In this document: positions 1 through 7,119 of the stretch, piece after piece
Numbering within the stretch: the stretch's first letter is position 1
Layout: every line of letters begins with the position of its first letter
Assembly (NCBI GenBank): GCA_030037515.1
Contig: JASHRE010000743.1
Span: forward strand, 1 to 7,993
Origin: Candidatus Sulfotelmatobacter sp.
GTDB lineage: Bacteria; Acidobacteriota; Terriglobia; Terriglobales; Acidobacteriaceae
Direction of reading: 5' to 3'
Length of the DNA: 7,993 bases
Program-made: the position numbers and the translations under genes
Notes under the pieces: model-generated
Seen by the model: only the letters and a program-made list of their open reading frames with translations
Told to the model about the DNA's origin: nothing
Databases searched by the model: none

Positions 1-682
1 CCAAACTGTGATACTTCGCCTTCAGCCATTGACGAAAGCGGGCCTCGGTGTACGCGCAGAAGCAGAATTCAGGATTCTCCAGATAAGGAAACTCTGCCCA
101 GTTGACGACGTGCGGCTCGCTCCACACATCCCAGCCATAGAGCGCCGAACTCTTGTTCGCTTCCGCCGCAAGAGCACCAAGAAATTTAACGATCTCCGAA
201 CGAACGCCGTTGTGGTCAACACAATACCCGGGCGCGGCTTGCGAATCGATCACAGCTCCGCTGCGATCCACGAATCGTGCATCCGGATAATCGCGCCCCA
301 CCCAGTCAGGAGCGGAATCGAGATAGACCTGCACGATTACGCGCAGGCCGTGTTCCTGAGCCAAACGGAGGAGCAAGTCAAGATTGGCAAAGTTGTATTG
401 TCCGGGACGAGGCTCGGCCGTCGCCCAATCTACCCACGTCTTTACTGTGTTGAAGCCAACCGTCTTGATCTGGTCCAAGTCTTTGCTCCAGCGTTCGGCG
501 CTGGTGCCATCGATGGCCTCCAACATCGGAGCCCGGACTTTTCCACCTCCATACCACACGGCTACGGGGAAGAAGGATTGCTCTGACTTCGGCGACCTTG
601 TGTTTTCAGACGGACGGGTAAATCCATTTTGCACCGCCAGTAGCGCCAGCAGAACTGCAGTCCAAGTTCGGGGATGGCCCAT
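1..682 (-). CDS. Exported GH42-like glycoside hydrolase (beta-galactosidase-type), N-terminal part, cut by window edge
   Basis: The frame runs without a stop from an ATG at 682 to the left edge (227 codons). An in-frame TAA lies directly before the ATG and a GAGG Shine-Dalgarno (691-694 on the complement) sits 8 nt upstream, so the start is well supported. Residues 1-20 look like a signal peptide (short n-region with Arg5, then a hydrophobic stretch VLLALLAV), so export is likely. Residues about 36-227 read as the first part of a GH-A clan (beta/alpha)8 barrel: a beta-1 strand near FFPVAVWYGGG, 'GFNTVKTWVDWATAEPRPGQYNF' (residues 76-98, the usual 'fN.vr...W...Ep..G.y.F' signature), then the region around the acid/base (GWDVWSEPH, Glu189), then a Cys/aromatic segment (FCFC, 206-209) followed by 'ARFRQWLKAKYHSL', the pattern seen in GH42 enzymes. 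The family hydrolyses beta-galactosides or related glycosides. The nucleophile Glu would lie beyond the window. Odd: Ser188 replaces the Asn that normally precedes the acid/base Glu. The substrate cannot be told from this part. Confidence 0.85.
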   Translation of the reverse strand, partial: MGHPRTWTAVLLALLAVQNGFTRPSENTRSPKSEQSFFPVAVWYGGGKVRAPMLEAIDGTSAERWSKDLDQIKTVGFNTVKTWVDWATAEPRPGQYNFANLDLLLRLAQEHGLRVIVQVYLDSAPDWVGRDYPDARFVDRSGAVIDSQAAPGYCVDHNGVRSEIVKFLGALAAEANKSSALYGWDVWSEPHVVNWAEFPYLENPEFCFCAYTEARFRQWLKAKYHSL

Positions 683-882
683 TTACCTAGCCTCAATTGT
701 CGGAACGCAATTGACGACGCGCTTCGGCGACACGAGTATAGCGGTCTTGCCCAAATTCTGGCGATGGGGACCGGAGTTGAATCCGGTTATCACGGATTCG
801 CGGGCTTCGGCCGTTCCCAGCGGCAGCGCTGCGATATAGTATTTCGTCGCAATCGAACTTCGCCCCGAACAAAGAGGAAAAA
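683..882. promoter_or_regulatory. Divergent intergenic region with candidate promoters for the glycoside hydrolase and the CocE-like hydrolase
   Basis: This 200-bp region separates two genes that point away from each other, so it must hold both promoters unless they are transcribed from farther away. On the minus strand a TATACT -10-like hexamer lies at 740-735, about 53 nt before the ATG at 682. On the plus strand a TATAGT hexamer lies at 835-840, about 42 nt before the ATG at 883. Neither has a good TTGACA-like -35 at 16-18 nt, so these are weak calls. The hydrolase has a clear Shine-Dalgarno (AGAGGA, 873-878). Confidence 0.3.
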
Positions 883-2847
883 ATGACCCGGGTTGCCAAC
901 TTGGTGTGCGTTTCGATCTGTTCCATCTTTATTCTTACCGCTATTGCTCCTTGCGCTTTCGCGCAGGGCCGACAGTCCGATGCCGCCCTCATGGCGCATC
1001 GCAACGACACGGAAAAAGAACTCGAATCCATCGCAATCATCGAACGCAAGGTCATGGTGCCCATGCGTGACGGCAAGCGCATGCAGGCCGACATTTACCG
1101 GCCTAAGAACGAATCGAAGAAATATCCCATCATCTTCGTGCGCACTCCCTACAACTTTAATTACTGGGACATTCAACTGGGCGCACCCCGCGACATGTCG
1201 AGCGTGCTTAACGCGGTCAAGCGCGGCTACGCCTACGTCGAGATGAACGAGCGCGGACGCTATTTCTCGGAAGGCAATTACGACATCCTCGGCGTGCCCC
1301 TGACCGACTCTGATGACGCGCTCGACTGGATGAGCCTGCAGCCGTGGTCCTCAGGCAGAGTCGGGTTGATCGGATGTTCGTCGACCGCAGAGTGGCAACT
1401 GGCGGTGGCTTCGCGGGGGAATAAGGCGCTCTCCACGTTTATCCCCGAAAGCTTCGGTGCCGGTGTGGGACGGGTCGGTCCGTTTTACGAGCAAGGCAAT
1501 TGGTTCCGAGGCGGTGCCGTGCAAATGCTTTTTGGCACTTGGCTCTACGACTACGGGTTGCTGGTGAAAGACGGACGACCCACGTTTCCAGCGGGCATGT
1601 CCGAGGCAGCGCTCGTAGCCGCGGCGAAGTTTTACGATCTCGATGCCCACCCCCCGGCGCAGGATTGGTCGAAAGCTCTCTGGCACCTGCCGGAAAGTGA
1701 AATTTACTCCGCGCTGGGGGCGCCCCGCGGCATCTTTGCCGACACCACGCCCTCCGGTTCACCGGGCATGATAGAACGTACACCCAACGATCCTTCGTGG
1801 TACAAGGGCGGGCTTTGGAATGACAGCGAGCGCATTAACATTCCCGGCGCGTGGTTGATGACATGGTATGACGTGAGCGTGGCGCCGAATCTCGAGGCCT
1901 ACAACTACGTGCGCAAGACTGCGAGCCCGGAAATTGCGAACGAACAATACGCCATCATCGCCCCAGTGGCGCACTGCTCTTACAAGCGTGCGTCCGAGCA
2001 CACGATGGTCGGCGAGCGCGATCTGGGCGACGCGCGATTCGACTACGACGCCTTCACTTACGGCTGGTTCGATCATTTTCTTAAAGGCGAAGACAACGCC
2101 CTGCTCGCCAAAACCCCCAAGATTCGCTATTACACGATGGGCAGCAACCAATGGCGGTCCTCCGACACCTGGCCGCCGGAGGGTACAGAGCCGGTTACGT
2201 TCTTTTTGGCGAGCGGCGGTCATGCGAATTCGCTCGACGGAGACGGTGCGCTCGTGCCTGCGGCAGATGCAAAAGACGCGCCCGACAAGTTCATCTACGA
2301 TCCTATGAATCCCGTGCTCACCCACGGTGGAGGCTTCTGCTGTATGGGCGCCGAATACAAACCGGGAGCTCTCGATCAGCGACAAGAGGAGGCTCGCGAT
2401 GATGTGCTCGTCTACAGCACAGAACCGCTCAACGAAGGCATGGAAGTGACCGGGCCGATCGAGGTCACACTCTATGTCTCAAGCGACGCGAAAGACACGG
2501 ACTTCACCGTGAAAGTGATCGACGTTCTGCCCGACGGAACCGCTTACAACATCGAAGAAAACATTCAGCGCGCTCGCTACCGCGAAGGTTATACCAGGCC
2601 ACCAGTGTGGCTGGAGAAGGGCAAGGTCTACAAGATCTCATTTCAGCCCATGCAAACCAGCAATTATTTTGACGTGGGCCACCGCTTGCGCATCGAAGTC
2701 AGCAGCAGCAACTTTCCCCGTTTCGACCGCAATCTCAACACCGGCGGCGACAACTACAACGAATCGAAAGCTGTGATTGCGCACAACGAGATCCATCACT
2801 CAAGGCAATATCCGTCGAGCATTACGTTGAGCGTGATGAAAAGGTAG
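883..2847 (+). CDS. Secreted CocE/NonD family alpha/beta-hydrolase (X-Pro dipeptidyl-peptidase S15-type)
   Basis: 654 residues, typical for the family. The start ATG has an AGAGGA Shine-Dalgarno 4 nt upstream and begins a signal peptide (Arg3, hydrophobic core to residue 22, cleavage probably after AFA, residues 25-27), so the protein is exported. The N-terminal catalytic domain starts with the typical 'VMVPMRDGKRMQADIYRPK' segment (57-75). 'RTPYN' (87-91) supplies the likely oxyanion tyrosine Tyr90. The nucleophile elbow is GCSSTAEW with Ser166. The Asp of the triad is likely Asp330 (MTWYD) and the His is His364 (APVAHCS). 'YGWFDHFLKGEDN' (393-405) is the usual end of the hydrolase core. The C-terminal jelly-roll domain (about 505-654) carries the conserved 'TGPIEVTLYVSSDAKDTDF' and 'RARYREGY' segments. 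The family includes cocaine esterase, glutaryl acylases and X-Pro dipeptidyl-peptidases; the natural substrate here (ester, amide or peptide) is unknown. It is divergent from the glycoside hydrolase gene and its last 26 bp overlap the convergent methyltransferase gene. Confidence 0.93.
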   Translation: MTRVANLVCVSICSIFILTAIAPCAFAQGRQSDAALMAHRNDTEKELESIAIIERKVMVPMRDGKRMQADIYRPKNESKKYPIIFVRTPYNFNYWDIQLGAPRDMSSVLNAVKRGYAYVEMNERGRYFSEGNYDILGVPLTDSDDALDWMSLQPWSSGRVGLIGCSSTAEWQLAVASRGNKALSTFIPESFGAGVGRVGPFYEQGNWFRGGAVQMLFGTWLYDYGLLVKDGRPTFPAGMSEAALVAAAKFYDLDAHPPAQDWSKALWHLPESEIYSALGAPRGIFADTTPSGSPGMIERTPNDPSWYKGGLWNDSERINIPGAWLMTWYDVSVAPNLEAYNYVRKTASPEIANEQYAIIAPVAHCSYKRASEHTMVGERDLGDARFDYDAFTYGWFDHFLKGEDNALLAKTPKIRYYTMGSNQWRSSDTWPPEGTEPVTFFLASGGHANSLDGDGALVPAADAKDAPDKFIYDPMNPVLTHGGGFCCMGAEYKPGALDQRQEEARDDVLVYSTEPLNEGMEVTGPIEVTLYVSSDAKDTDFTVKVIDVLPDGTAYNIEENIQRARYREGYTRPPVWLEKGKVYKISFQPMQTSNYFDVGHRLRIEVSSSNFPRFDRNLNTGGDNYNESKAVIAHNEIHHSRQYPSSITLSVMKR

Positions 2848-3694
2848 CTGGATTATTGTGAAATAAACAGACGCCGGACCACTGACGTCTTCCCATGGGA
2901 CCTTTCGGTTCATGGCTCGGCGGAGTCACGCCTTCTGGCGAGCGCCTGAATTTGGCCGCTGTCTTCAGCAGGCCCTGCACATCTTTTGCCTCCCACCCGT
3001 ATTGCCGAAAAAAGTCCGGACCTTCCGGCGGCCCGAACTTGAGGGGGGCCCCTCCCTGGCTAAGTTCCTTTCCCATGGTCCACTGCATGAATTTCAGGTG
3101 TACCGGCGATGCAAGGTCGATTACCCAACTATGAAAGTGCTCATTGCGAGAAAGATCTTGCGCGAGTTGGGCCACTTCTTCGGGGTTCAGATATACGAGC
3201 AATCCTTCGGCGAGGACCGCAATTCTTTTGGCCTCGAGATCGAGTCGTGCGAACAATCTCCTACGCGCTTGCTGATCGGAAAGATCCAGCGCGACCCGTT
3301 CCAAACCGCATTTCGGCTCCTCCGGGGCTAAAATTTCCTCTTTGTACGAGATGATTTCAGGCAGGTCGACTTCGACCCATCTCAGGCAATCAGGGAGATC
3401 CATACGATACGGGCGGGCGTCCAGTCCCGCCGCCAGATTCAGGACAAGATCGGCTCCTTGGGAGATTTCTCGACTGAGGAACTGATCACACAAATAAGTG
3501 CGGGCCATCCACACCCATTCCTGCTTATCGCCATTCCGCAACTTCTTGGCGATTTCGAACCCCCGTTCGCCAGCAAGTCTCTTGGCATAAGGATCGCGAA
3601 AAATGGCGTCCGGACGCTCGGTCTCGAGAGCCCGAAAGTACGCTACCCATAATGCGGTGTCAGCGACGTTGTGGACCGGCATGTTGGGGAACAC
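2822..3694 (-). CDS. Class I SAM-dependent methyltransferase, leucine carboxyl methyltransferase (PPM1/TcmP) type
   Basis: Up to 290 residues, the usual size of this bacterial family (TIGR00027-like). The N-terminus 'NVADTALWVAYFRALETERPDAIFRDPYAKRLAGERG' (9-45) is the family signature. The SAM-binding motif I is NLAAGLDARPYR (86-97); the acidic end of beta-2 is 'VEVDLPEI' (107-114); 'LAEGLLVYLNPEEV' (161-174) is the conserved strand that follows. Known members methylate carboxyl or hydroxyl groups, for example TcmP on a polyketide carboxylate; the acceptor here cannot be deduced. The frame opens after a TGA directly before a GTG codon at 3694; an in-frame ATG at 3682 gives a 286-residue alternative that keeps the signature. 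Neither has a good Shine-Dalgarno. It lies 103 bp downstream of the ATP-grasp gene in the same direction and may be co-transcribed. Its stop lies inside the 3' end of the convergent hydrolase gene. Confidence 0.9.
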   Translation of the reverse strand: MFPNMPVHNVADTALWVAYFRALETERPDAIFRDPYAKRLAGERGFEIAKKLRNGDKQEWVWMARTYLCDQFLSREISQGADLVLNLAAGLDARPYRMDLPDCLRWVEVDLPEIISYKEEILAPEEPKCGLERVALDLSDQQARRRLFARLDLEAKRIAVLAEGLLVYLNPEEVAQLAQDLSRNEHFHSWVIDLASPVHLKFMQWTMGKELSQGGAPLKFGPPEGPDFFRQYGWEAKDVQGLLKTAAKFRRSPEGVTPPSHEPKGPMGRRQWSGVCLFHNNPATFSSRST

Positions 3695-3797
3695 TCATAT
3701 CACAGACAGCACGTCGATGTCACAAAGGACTGCTCTCCGACAATGATCGGTTCATGACAGCATTGGTTTGCCCGGCATCACGGTTCAAATCGTTTCT

Positions 3798-5069
3798 TCA
3801 TTCAGTTTGCTTGTGGGGGCTCGCAGCTGTCTTTTGAGGCACGAGCCGCATGAGATTTGCCACAGCGATTTCCCAATCGTGTTGTCCGAGAGAGCGATTC
3901 TGCTTGCGCGACCGGTTCACGCAAGCGCGGAGGAGCTCAGGCTCGTCCCAGGGAACGTCGTGGTACGCGGTTTGTATGAATGGGCTCGCGGGGTCTCTGG
4001 TCCACTCCTGCGGGAAAAGGGCAATGGTGCTGTTTTCGGTCACAGTTGGTCGAACCTGAACCGGAATCCCGGTCACGGCGGACAGGAGTGCTGCCGGAAG
4101 ATCGTGCCCCAGCCCCAGAGGCAAATGTCCGACTTGCGTGCTGCGAGGATTGATCTCGATGAGGTAGGCATTATCGGTCTGTGCCTCGAGCATGAAGTCG
4201 AAGCCGTGTATTCCTGATAGCTTTAATCGGGAGACCAGCGCTTCGACTGCACCAGCCATCTCGGCATGCTCGATCATTCGAATGACCGTTGCGTGACCAG
4301 TCGAATGCTTCTTGTTCGCCACTTCAAAATGCAAAGCCGCGAGTACGCTCCCATTCCAACAGGCAACAGTGCTATTGGCTTCGCGTCCCTCAACGAAACC
4401 TTGTGCGCTCACAACTGGACGGCGGCGCAACAGCGATGGCCACAGCAGATTTGTGTCGCCGTCCAACAGTGCTCGCTTCAAGGCTCGAGCAAGCAGGGGG
4501 GAGGCGTGTAGCTTGCGAAAGGCGTGTTGCGCTTCTGCCATCGTGCGCACGACTTTGACGCCTTCGCCACCTGAACTTCCATCGGCCTTCAGCACGATCG
4601 GAAATTCCGTTTCAGCCGTCCAGCGCTGAAGCTCGCCCAGATCTCGGATGAGTGACGTTTTCGGGATGCGAACTCCGGCTTGCTGTGCCAGCTGCAGGAA
4701 GCCGGCTCTCTGGTAAACGACCGGAAAATTCTCGGGGGATCCGAGCGAGCGTTCGATCAATGTACAAAGGTTTGACTTTTTGTCGGGGCGGAGTGATTCC
4801 CGGCGATAAAGTTCATGCAAACGGTCCGTGGCGAGATCGTCCCCGGGGATGATCAAGTCTGGATTGGATGCCGCAATGCCACGCATCAAAGAGCGCAGAG
4901 GCGCAAAATTGCTGTATCTGAAGAGTCGGCGAACGGCTTTTGTCAGGCCTAGCGGATGACGGGAAGGGCAGACTGCATCGACGGCACATCCCGAGTTCGC
5001 CAGCGCCATCCCCAGACGAGCGGTTGGAAACCAGCGAGTCGTTGAAAAAATCAGGACAGTAGGCTGCAT
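3798..5069 (-). CDS. ATP-grasp domain protein, probable carboxylate-amine (or similar) ligase
   Basis: 423 residues from the ATG at 5069. The reading frame is open for 70 more codons upstream (to 5279), but that stretch has no recognisable family sequence and contains a consensus promoter, so I choose 5069. Residues 1-100 form a Rossmann-like pre-ATP-grasp domain (PTVLIFSTTRWFPTARLGMAL, then 'PDLIIPGDDLATDRL' at 70-84). The ATP-grasp fold follows: 'FPIVLKADGSSGGEGV' with Lys161 and the glycine-rich loop, 'QGFVEGREAN' (223-232) near the adenine site, 'GIHGFDFMLE' with Asp291, and 'LIEINPRSTQVGHL' with Glu305 and Asn307 as likely Mg ligands. Such enzymes activate a carboxylate as acyl-phosphate and join it to an amine, thiol or similar acceptor. 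No substrate-specific subgroup is recognisable: it resembles carbamoyl-phosphate-synthase-like stand-alone ATP-grasp proteins. The C-terminal 80 residues are not assigned. The next gene in the same direction is the methyltransferase, 103 bp away, suggesting a shared pathway. Confidence 0.88.
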   Translation of the reverse strand: MQPTVLIFSTTRWFPTARLGMALANSGCAVDAVCPSRHPLGLTKAVRRLFRYSNFAPLRSLMRGIAASNPDLIIPGDDLATDRLHELYRRESLRPDKKSNLCTLIERSLGSPENFPVVYQRAGFLQLAQQAGVRIPKTSLIRDLGELQRWTAETEFPIVLKADGSSGGEGVKVVRTMAEAQHAFRKLHASPLLARALKRALLDGDTNLLWPSLLRRRPVVSAQGFVEGREANSTVACWNGSVLAALHFEVANKKHSTGHATVIRMIEHAEMAGAVEALVSRLKLSGIHGFDFMLEAQTDNAYLIEINPRSTQVGHLPLGLGHDLPAALLSAVTGIPVQVRPTVTENSTIALFPQEWTRDPASPFIQTAYHDVPWDEPELLRACVNRSRKQNRSLGQHDWEIAVANLMRLVPQKTAASPHKQTE

Positions 5070-5108
5070 CCGGATTCCGAGGCCTGAAAATTGCGAGGAG
5101 GCGTTTCG

Positions 5109-5138
5109 ATTATAGAACGGACGAATTTCGTTAACCAA
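5109..5138 (-). promoter_or_regulatory. Sigma70-like promoter for the ATP-grasp gene
   Basis: Read on the minus strand, a perfect TATAAT -10 box (5114-5109) is preceded at 18 nt by TTGGTT (5138-5133), a weak -35 that keeps the TTG. The -10 box lies about 40 nt before the ATG at 5069, leaving a leader of roughly 30 nt. A GGA just upstream of the ATG could serve as a weak ribosome-binding site. The position inside the upstream open frame argues against the longer 493-residue version of the protein. Confidence 0.5.
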
Positions 5139-5307
5139 GATGCGCAAGCCATCGAAAGTAACCCTCGCTCTCCCCGGCAGCTTCGGGAGGACGCAGCCAA
5201 ACCAGAACTCATGAACACTCGCAAGTTGGGGTGAGCTTTGGTTTGGAGCATACTCTACCCCCATGGACGGGAACGTCACTCAAGCGGAATGACGCCGCGG
5301 CCCGCTG

Positions 5308-6621
5308 CTATTCCACCGGCCATTCGAAGGGGAATGCTTTCCCCGCGTCCTCCGGGCTCAATTTGACTCCCAACGATGTGGCGGCCTCCGCCAGAACTGG
5401 ATCGCGTCCGTTGGCAATGTCTTGCCCACTGGGCAGGATGGTCTGGTCCGGTGCGACTCCGACGTGCTCCAGGCTCTTGCCGTCGGACATTATGAGGTCC
5501 CATTCCGTCACGGAGGCGCCGAAGAAAATGACGGTATCGAGACCGAGCTTCTCGTTGAAGTGTTGTGCCTCCATCACGCTGCCCGAGCTTTGATCGCCCA
5601 TGACGATGCCTCGCTTTTCCAGTTGCACGATGCGGGCAAACAGCTCGGCGGCGGATGCCGAGCGTGAGTCCACCAACACCACGAGTTTGCCCCTGAATGG
5701 ATCATGCGATGGCTTGGCAACATCCGGCTTGGCTTCCCTTCTTCCAATGCGGTCAGCGATCTTGACCTCCTTGTCAAACACGCCGGCAAGCAGGTACTTC
5801 AAAGATTCCACGCTTCCTCCAGGATTTCCCCGCAGATCGAGGATCAGGGCGTTGTGCTTCCGTGCTTTGCCAATCATCTCGTCCGCGGCTTGGACAGTAA
5901 ATATAAATTCCGGCACTTTCAAAATGAGCAGGTCGTTGCCAACTTCGAAGTATTGCGGTCGCAGAAGATGCATCCGGTTCTCACCCTGACGAATAAGGTC
6001 GAAGATGTCAGCCCCGGCGTTGGCTCCGGTGAGATCGGCGACACGTTTTTTCTCCCGCATCACAGCCGCGACGTCGACCTGACGGGCGTTACCGACAGAA
6101 TCGCGCACTTCCAGCCGCAGCCCGGGTTGCGGACGCAATACATCGAACACGTACTGCACCTTCCAGAAGTCGGTGCGGTCGACCGTATAACCGTCGATAG
6201 TGAGAATTTCATCTCCCGCTTTCAGGCCTTTCGTACCAGCATCGCTTTTGGGACGAACTTCCGTTATGAAACAGTGCTGCCCGACCATCTGATAGCGGAA
6301 TTCATAATCGTGAACATAGGCATGTCGGGGGGGTATCAGAAAGGTGTGGGAATCGTGAAGGCTGTCGAGGGCCGCGGCGATATGCGACATTGCCATATTG
6401 AATGAAGTCTCCTTCTCGACTTTTGCCTTGGCTTGGGCAACTTGCGCGTCCCAATCGACCCCGTGAAATTTGGGATCGTAGTAGTGCTTTTTCACATCGT
6501 TGCCGACCATCTGCAGTATTTCCAGCGCGCGATCGCGTTCGATGTTGGTCATGGGCTGCGGTTGTTGTGGCCAGGCCAAGGAAGCTAACAGGGGAAGGAT
6601 CAGGGATGCAGAAGATCGCAT
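5308..6621 (-). CDS. Exported S41 family peptidase with PDZ domain (tail-specific/tricorn-like protease)
   Basis: 437 residues starting with a short signal peptide (Arg2, hydrophobic LILPLLASLA at 7-16), so it acts in the periplasm or outside. Residues about 25-105 form the N-terminal helical part and include 'LHDSHTFLIPP' (88-98). A PDZ domain spans about 110-190 with 'GLKAGDEILTIDGYTV' (132-147). The S41 core contains 'LILDLRGNPGG' (259-269), the nucleophile motif SRSASAAELFA (likely Ser323), 'GIVMGDQSSGSVM' (338-350) and 'LEHVGVAPD' (384-392). Where CtpA/Prc enzymes have the catalytic Lys (25 residues after the Ser), this protein has Ser348. His92 and Glu385 are therefore candidate partners in a tricorn-style active site; that is inference. 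The closing 'SPEDAGKAFPFEW' is a tail I associate with acidobacterial S41 proteins. The family cleaves unfolded or C-terminally marked proteins. No good Shine-Dalgarno is seen before the ATG. It may be monocistronic: gaps on both sides exceed 230 bp. Confidence 0.92.
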   Translation of the reverse strand: MRSSASLILPLLASLAWPQQPQPMTNIERDRALEILQMVGNDVKKHYYDPKFHGVDWDAQVAQAKAKVEKETSFNMAMSHIAAALDSLHDSHTFLIPPRHAYVHDYEFRYQMVGQHCFITEVRPKSDAGTKGLKAGDEILTIDGYTVDRTDFWKVQYVFDVLRPQPGLRLEVRDSVGNARQVDVAAVMREKKRVADLTGANAGADIFDLIRQGENRMHLLRPQYFEVGNDLLILKVPEFIFTVQAADEMIGKARKHNALILDLRGNPGGSVESLKYLLAGVFDKEVKIADRIGRREAKPDVAKPSHDPFRGKLVVLVDSRSASAAELFARIVQLEKRGIVMGDQSSGSVMEAQHFNEKLGLDTVIFFGASVTEWDLIMSDGKSLEHVGVAPDQTILPSGQDIANGRDPVLAEAATSLGVKLSPEDAGKAFPFEWPVE

Positions 6622-7119
6622 GGTCGGGCACCGGTTTCTGCTCCGGCTTGAGAAGCGGGGTTGAGGTCAGCCGAGCCCAGAATTCTACACCGACCGTGTA
6701 CACGTTTTAGGGCTGTTCTTTCGGTCTCCCGATCTTGCATCAATCGCGCGTACTCCGCATCTTAACGGTCTGGTTTTTGAAAAGATGCACCGGCATCACC
6801 GTTTTCGGGCCGGACGCAGTTTGCATTCGCTCTGCTCTTTTTCATTGCTGGCAAATCGCGCTGAAGCTGGGAATCTGGAATTGTGTCCTCGTTAACCGCG
6901 CGAGTGTTCCAACGCTTAATGAGCGAAGTAGGGACGCCAATCTGTCCCAAGCGCCGCTGCTCTAAACTGTCATCCCCTTGAGAAAAACCGCGAAAAGAAC
7001 ACGAGAAGAAACGGTTATCCGCGCAGAGTGTGGGGTTTCTACGCTCGTTCACGCAACTCCTGGCGCGACTGCCTCTCATTTTGCTGGCAGAAGCCGCGAC
7101 CGCCAGGGAGCGGTGCTTT
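6622..7119. other. Gene-free stretch between the S41 peptidase and DinB genes
   Basis: About 500 bp with no frame that reads like a protein. The longer open frames here (6735-6965 plus; the minus-strand frame running from inside the DinB gene to 6762) are rich in Arg, Ser and Cys and show no motif. No tRNA-like cloverleaf, array of repeats or transposase remnant was seen. The part next to 6621 should hold the promoter of the S41 peptidase gene. Confidence 0.5.
6682..6704 (-). promoter_or_regulatory. Candidate -10 box and 10-bp palindrome upstream of the S41 peptidase gene
   Basis: On the minus strand a TAGAAT hexamer (6687-6682) lies about 60 nt before the ATG at 6621 and could be a -10 box. 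A perfect palindrome CGTGTACACG (6695-6704) sits where the spacer between -10 and -35 would be, a usual place for a repressor site. No convincing -35 is seen, and a 10-bp palindrome can arise by chance. Confidence 0.25.

Noticed and set aside
8..586. 192-codon plus-strand open frame
   Set aside because: It is antisense to the GH42-like gene, which has a signal peptide, family motifs and a ribosome-binding site.
1759..2385. 208-codon minus-strand open frame
   Set aside because: It lies antisense to the core of the CocE-like hydrolase, and its composition is that of a shadow frame.
3041..3056. GAGGGG/CCCCTC inverted repeat
   Set aside because: It lies inside the methyltransferase coding region and is explained by Gly/Pro codons; the loop is only 2 nt.
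3779..3792. GGTTCAAATC string resembling a tRNA T-loop
   Set aside because: There are no pairing acceptor, D or anticodon arms around it, and it overlaps the 3' end of the ATP-grasp gene and the following gap.
5704..6405. 233-codon plus-strand open frame
   Set aside because: It lies antisense to the S41 peptidase, whose motifs (PDZ, LDLRGNPGG, SASAAE) prove the other strand is coding.
7099..7114. ACCGC/GCGGT stem just after the DinB stop, possible terminator
   Set aside because: The stem has only 5 bp and, in the direction of DinB transcription, no T-run follows it.
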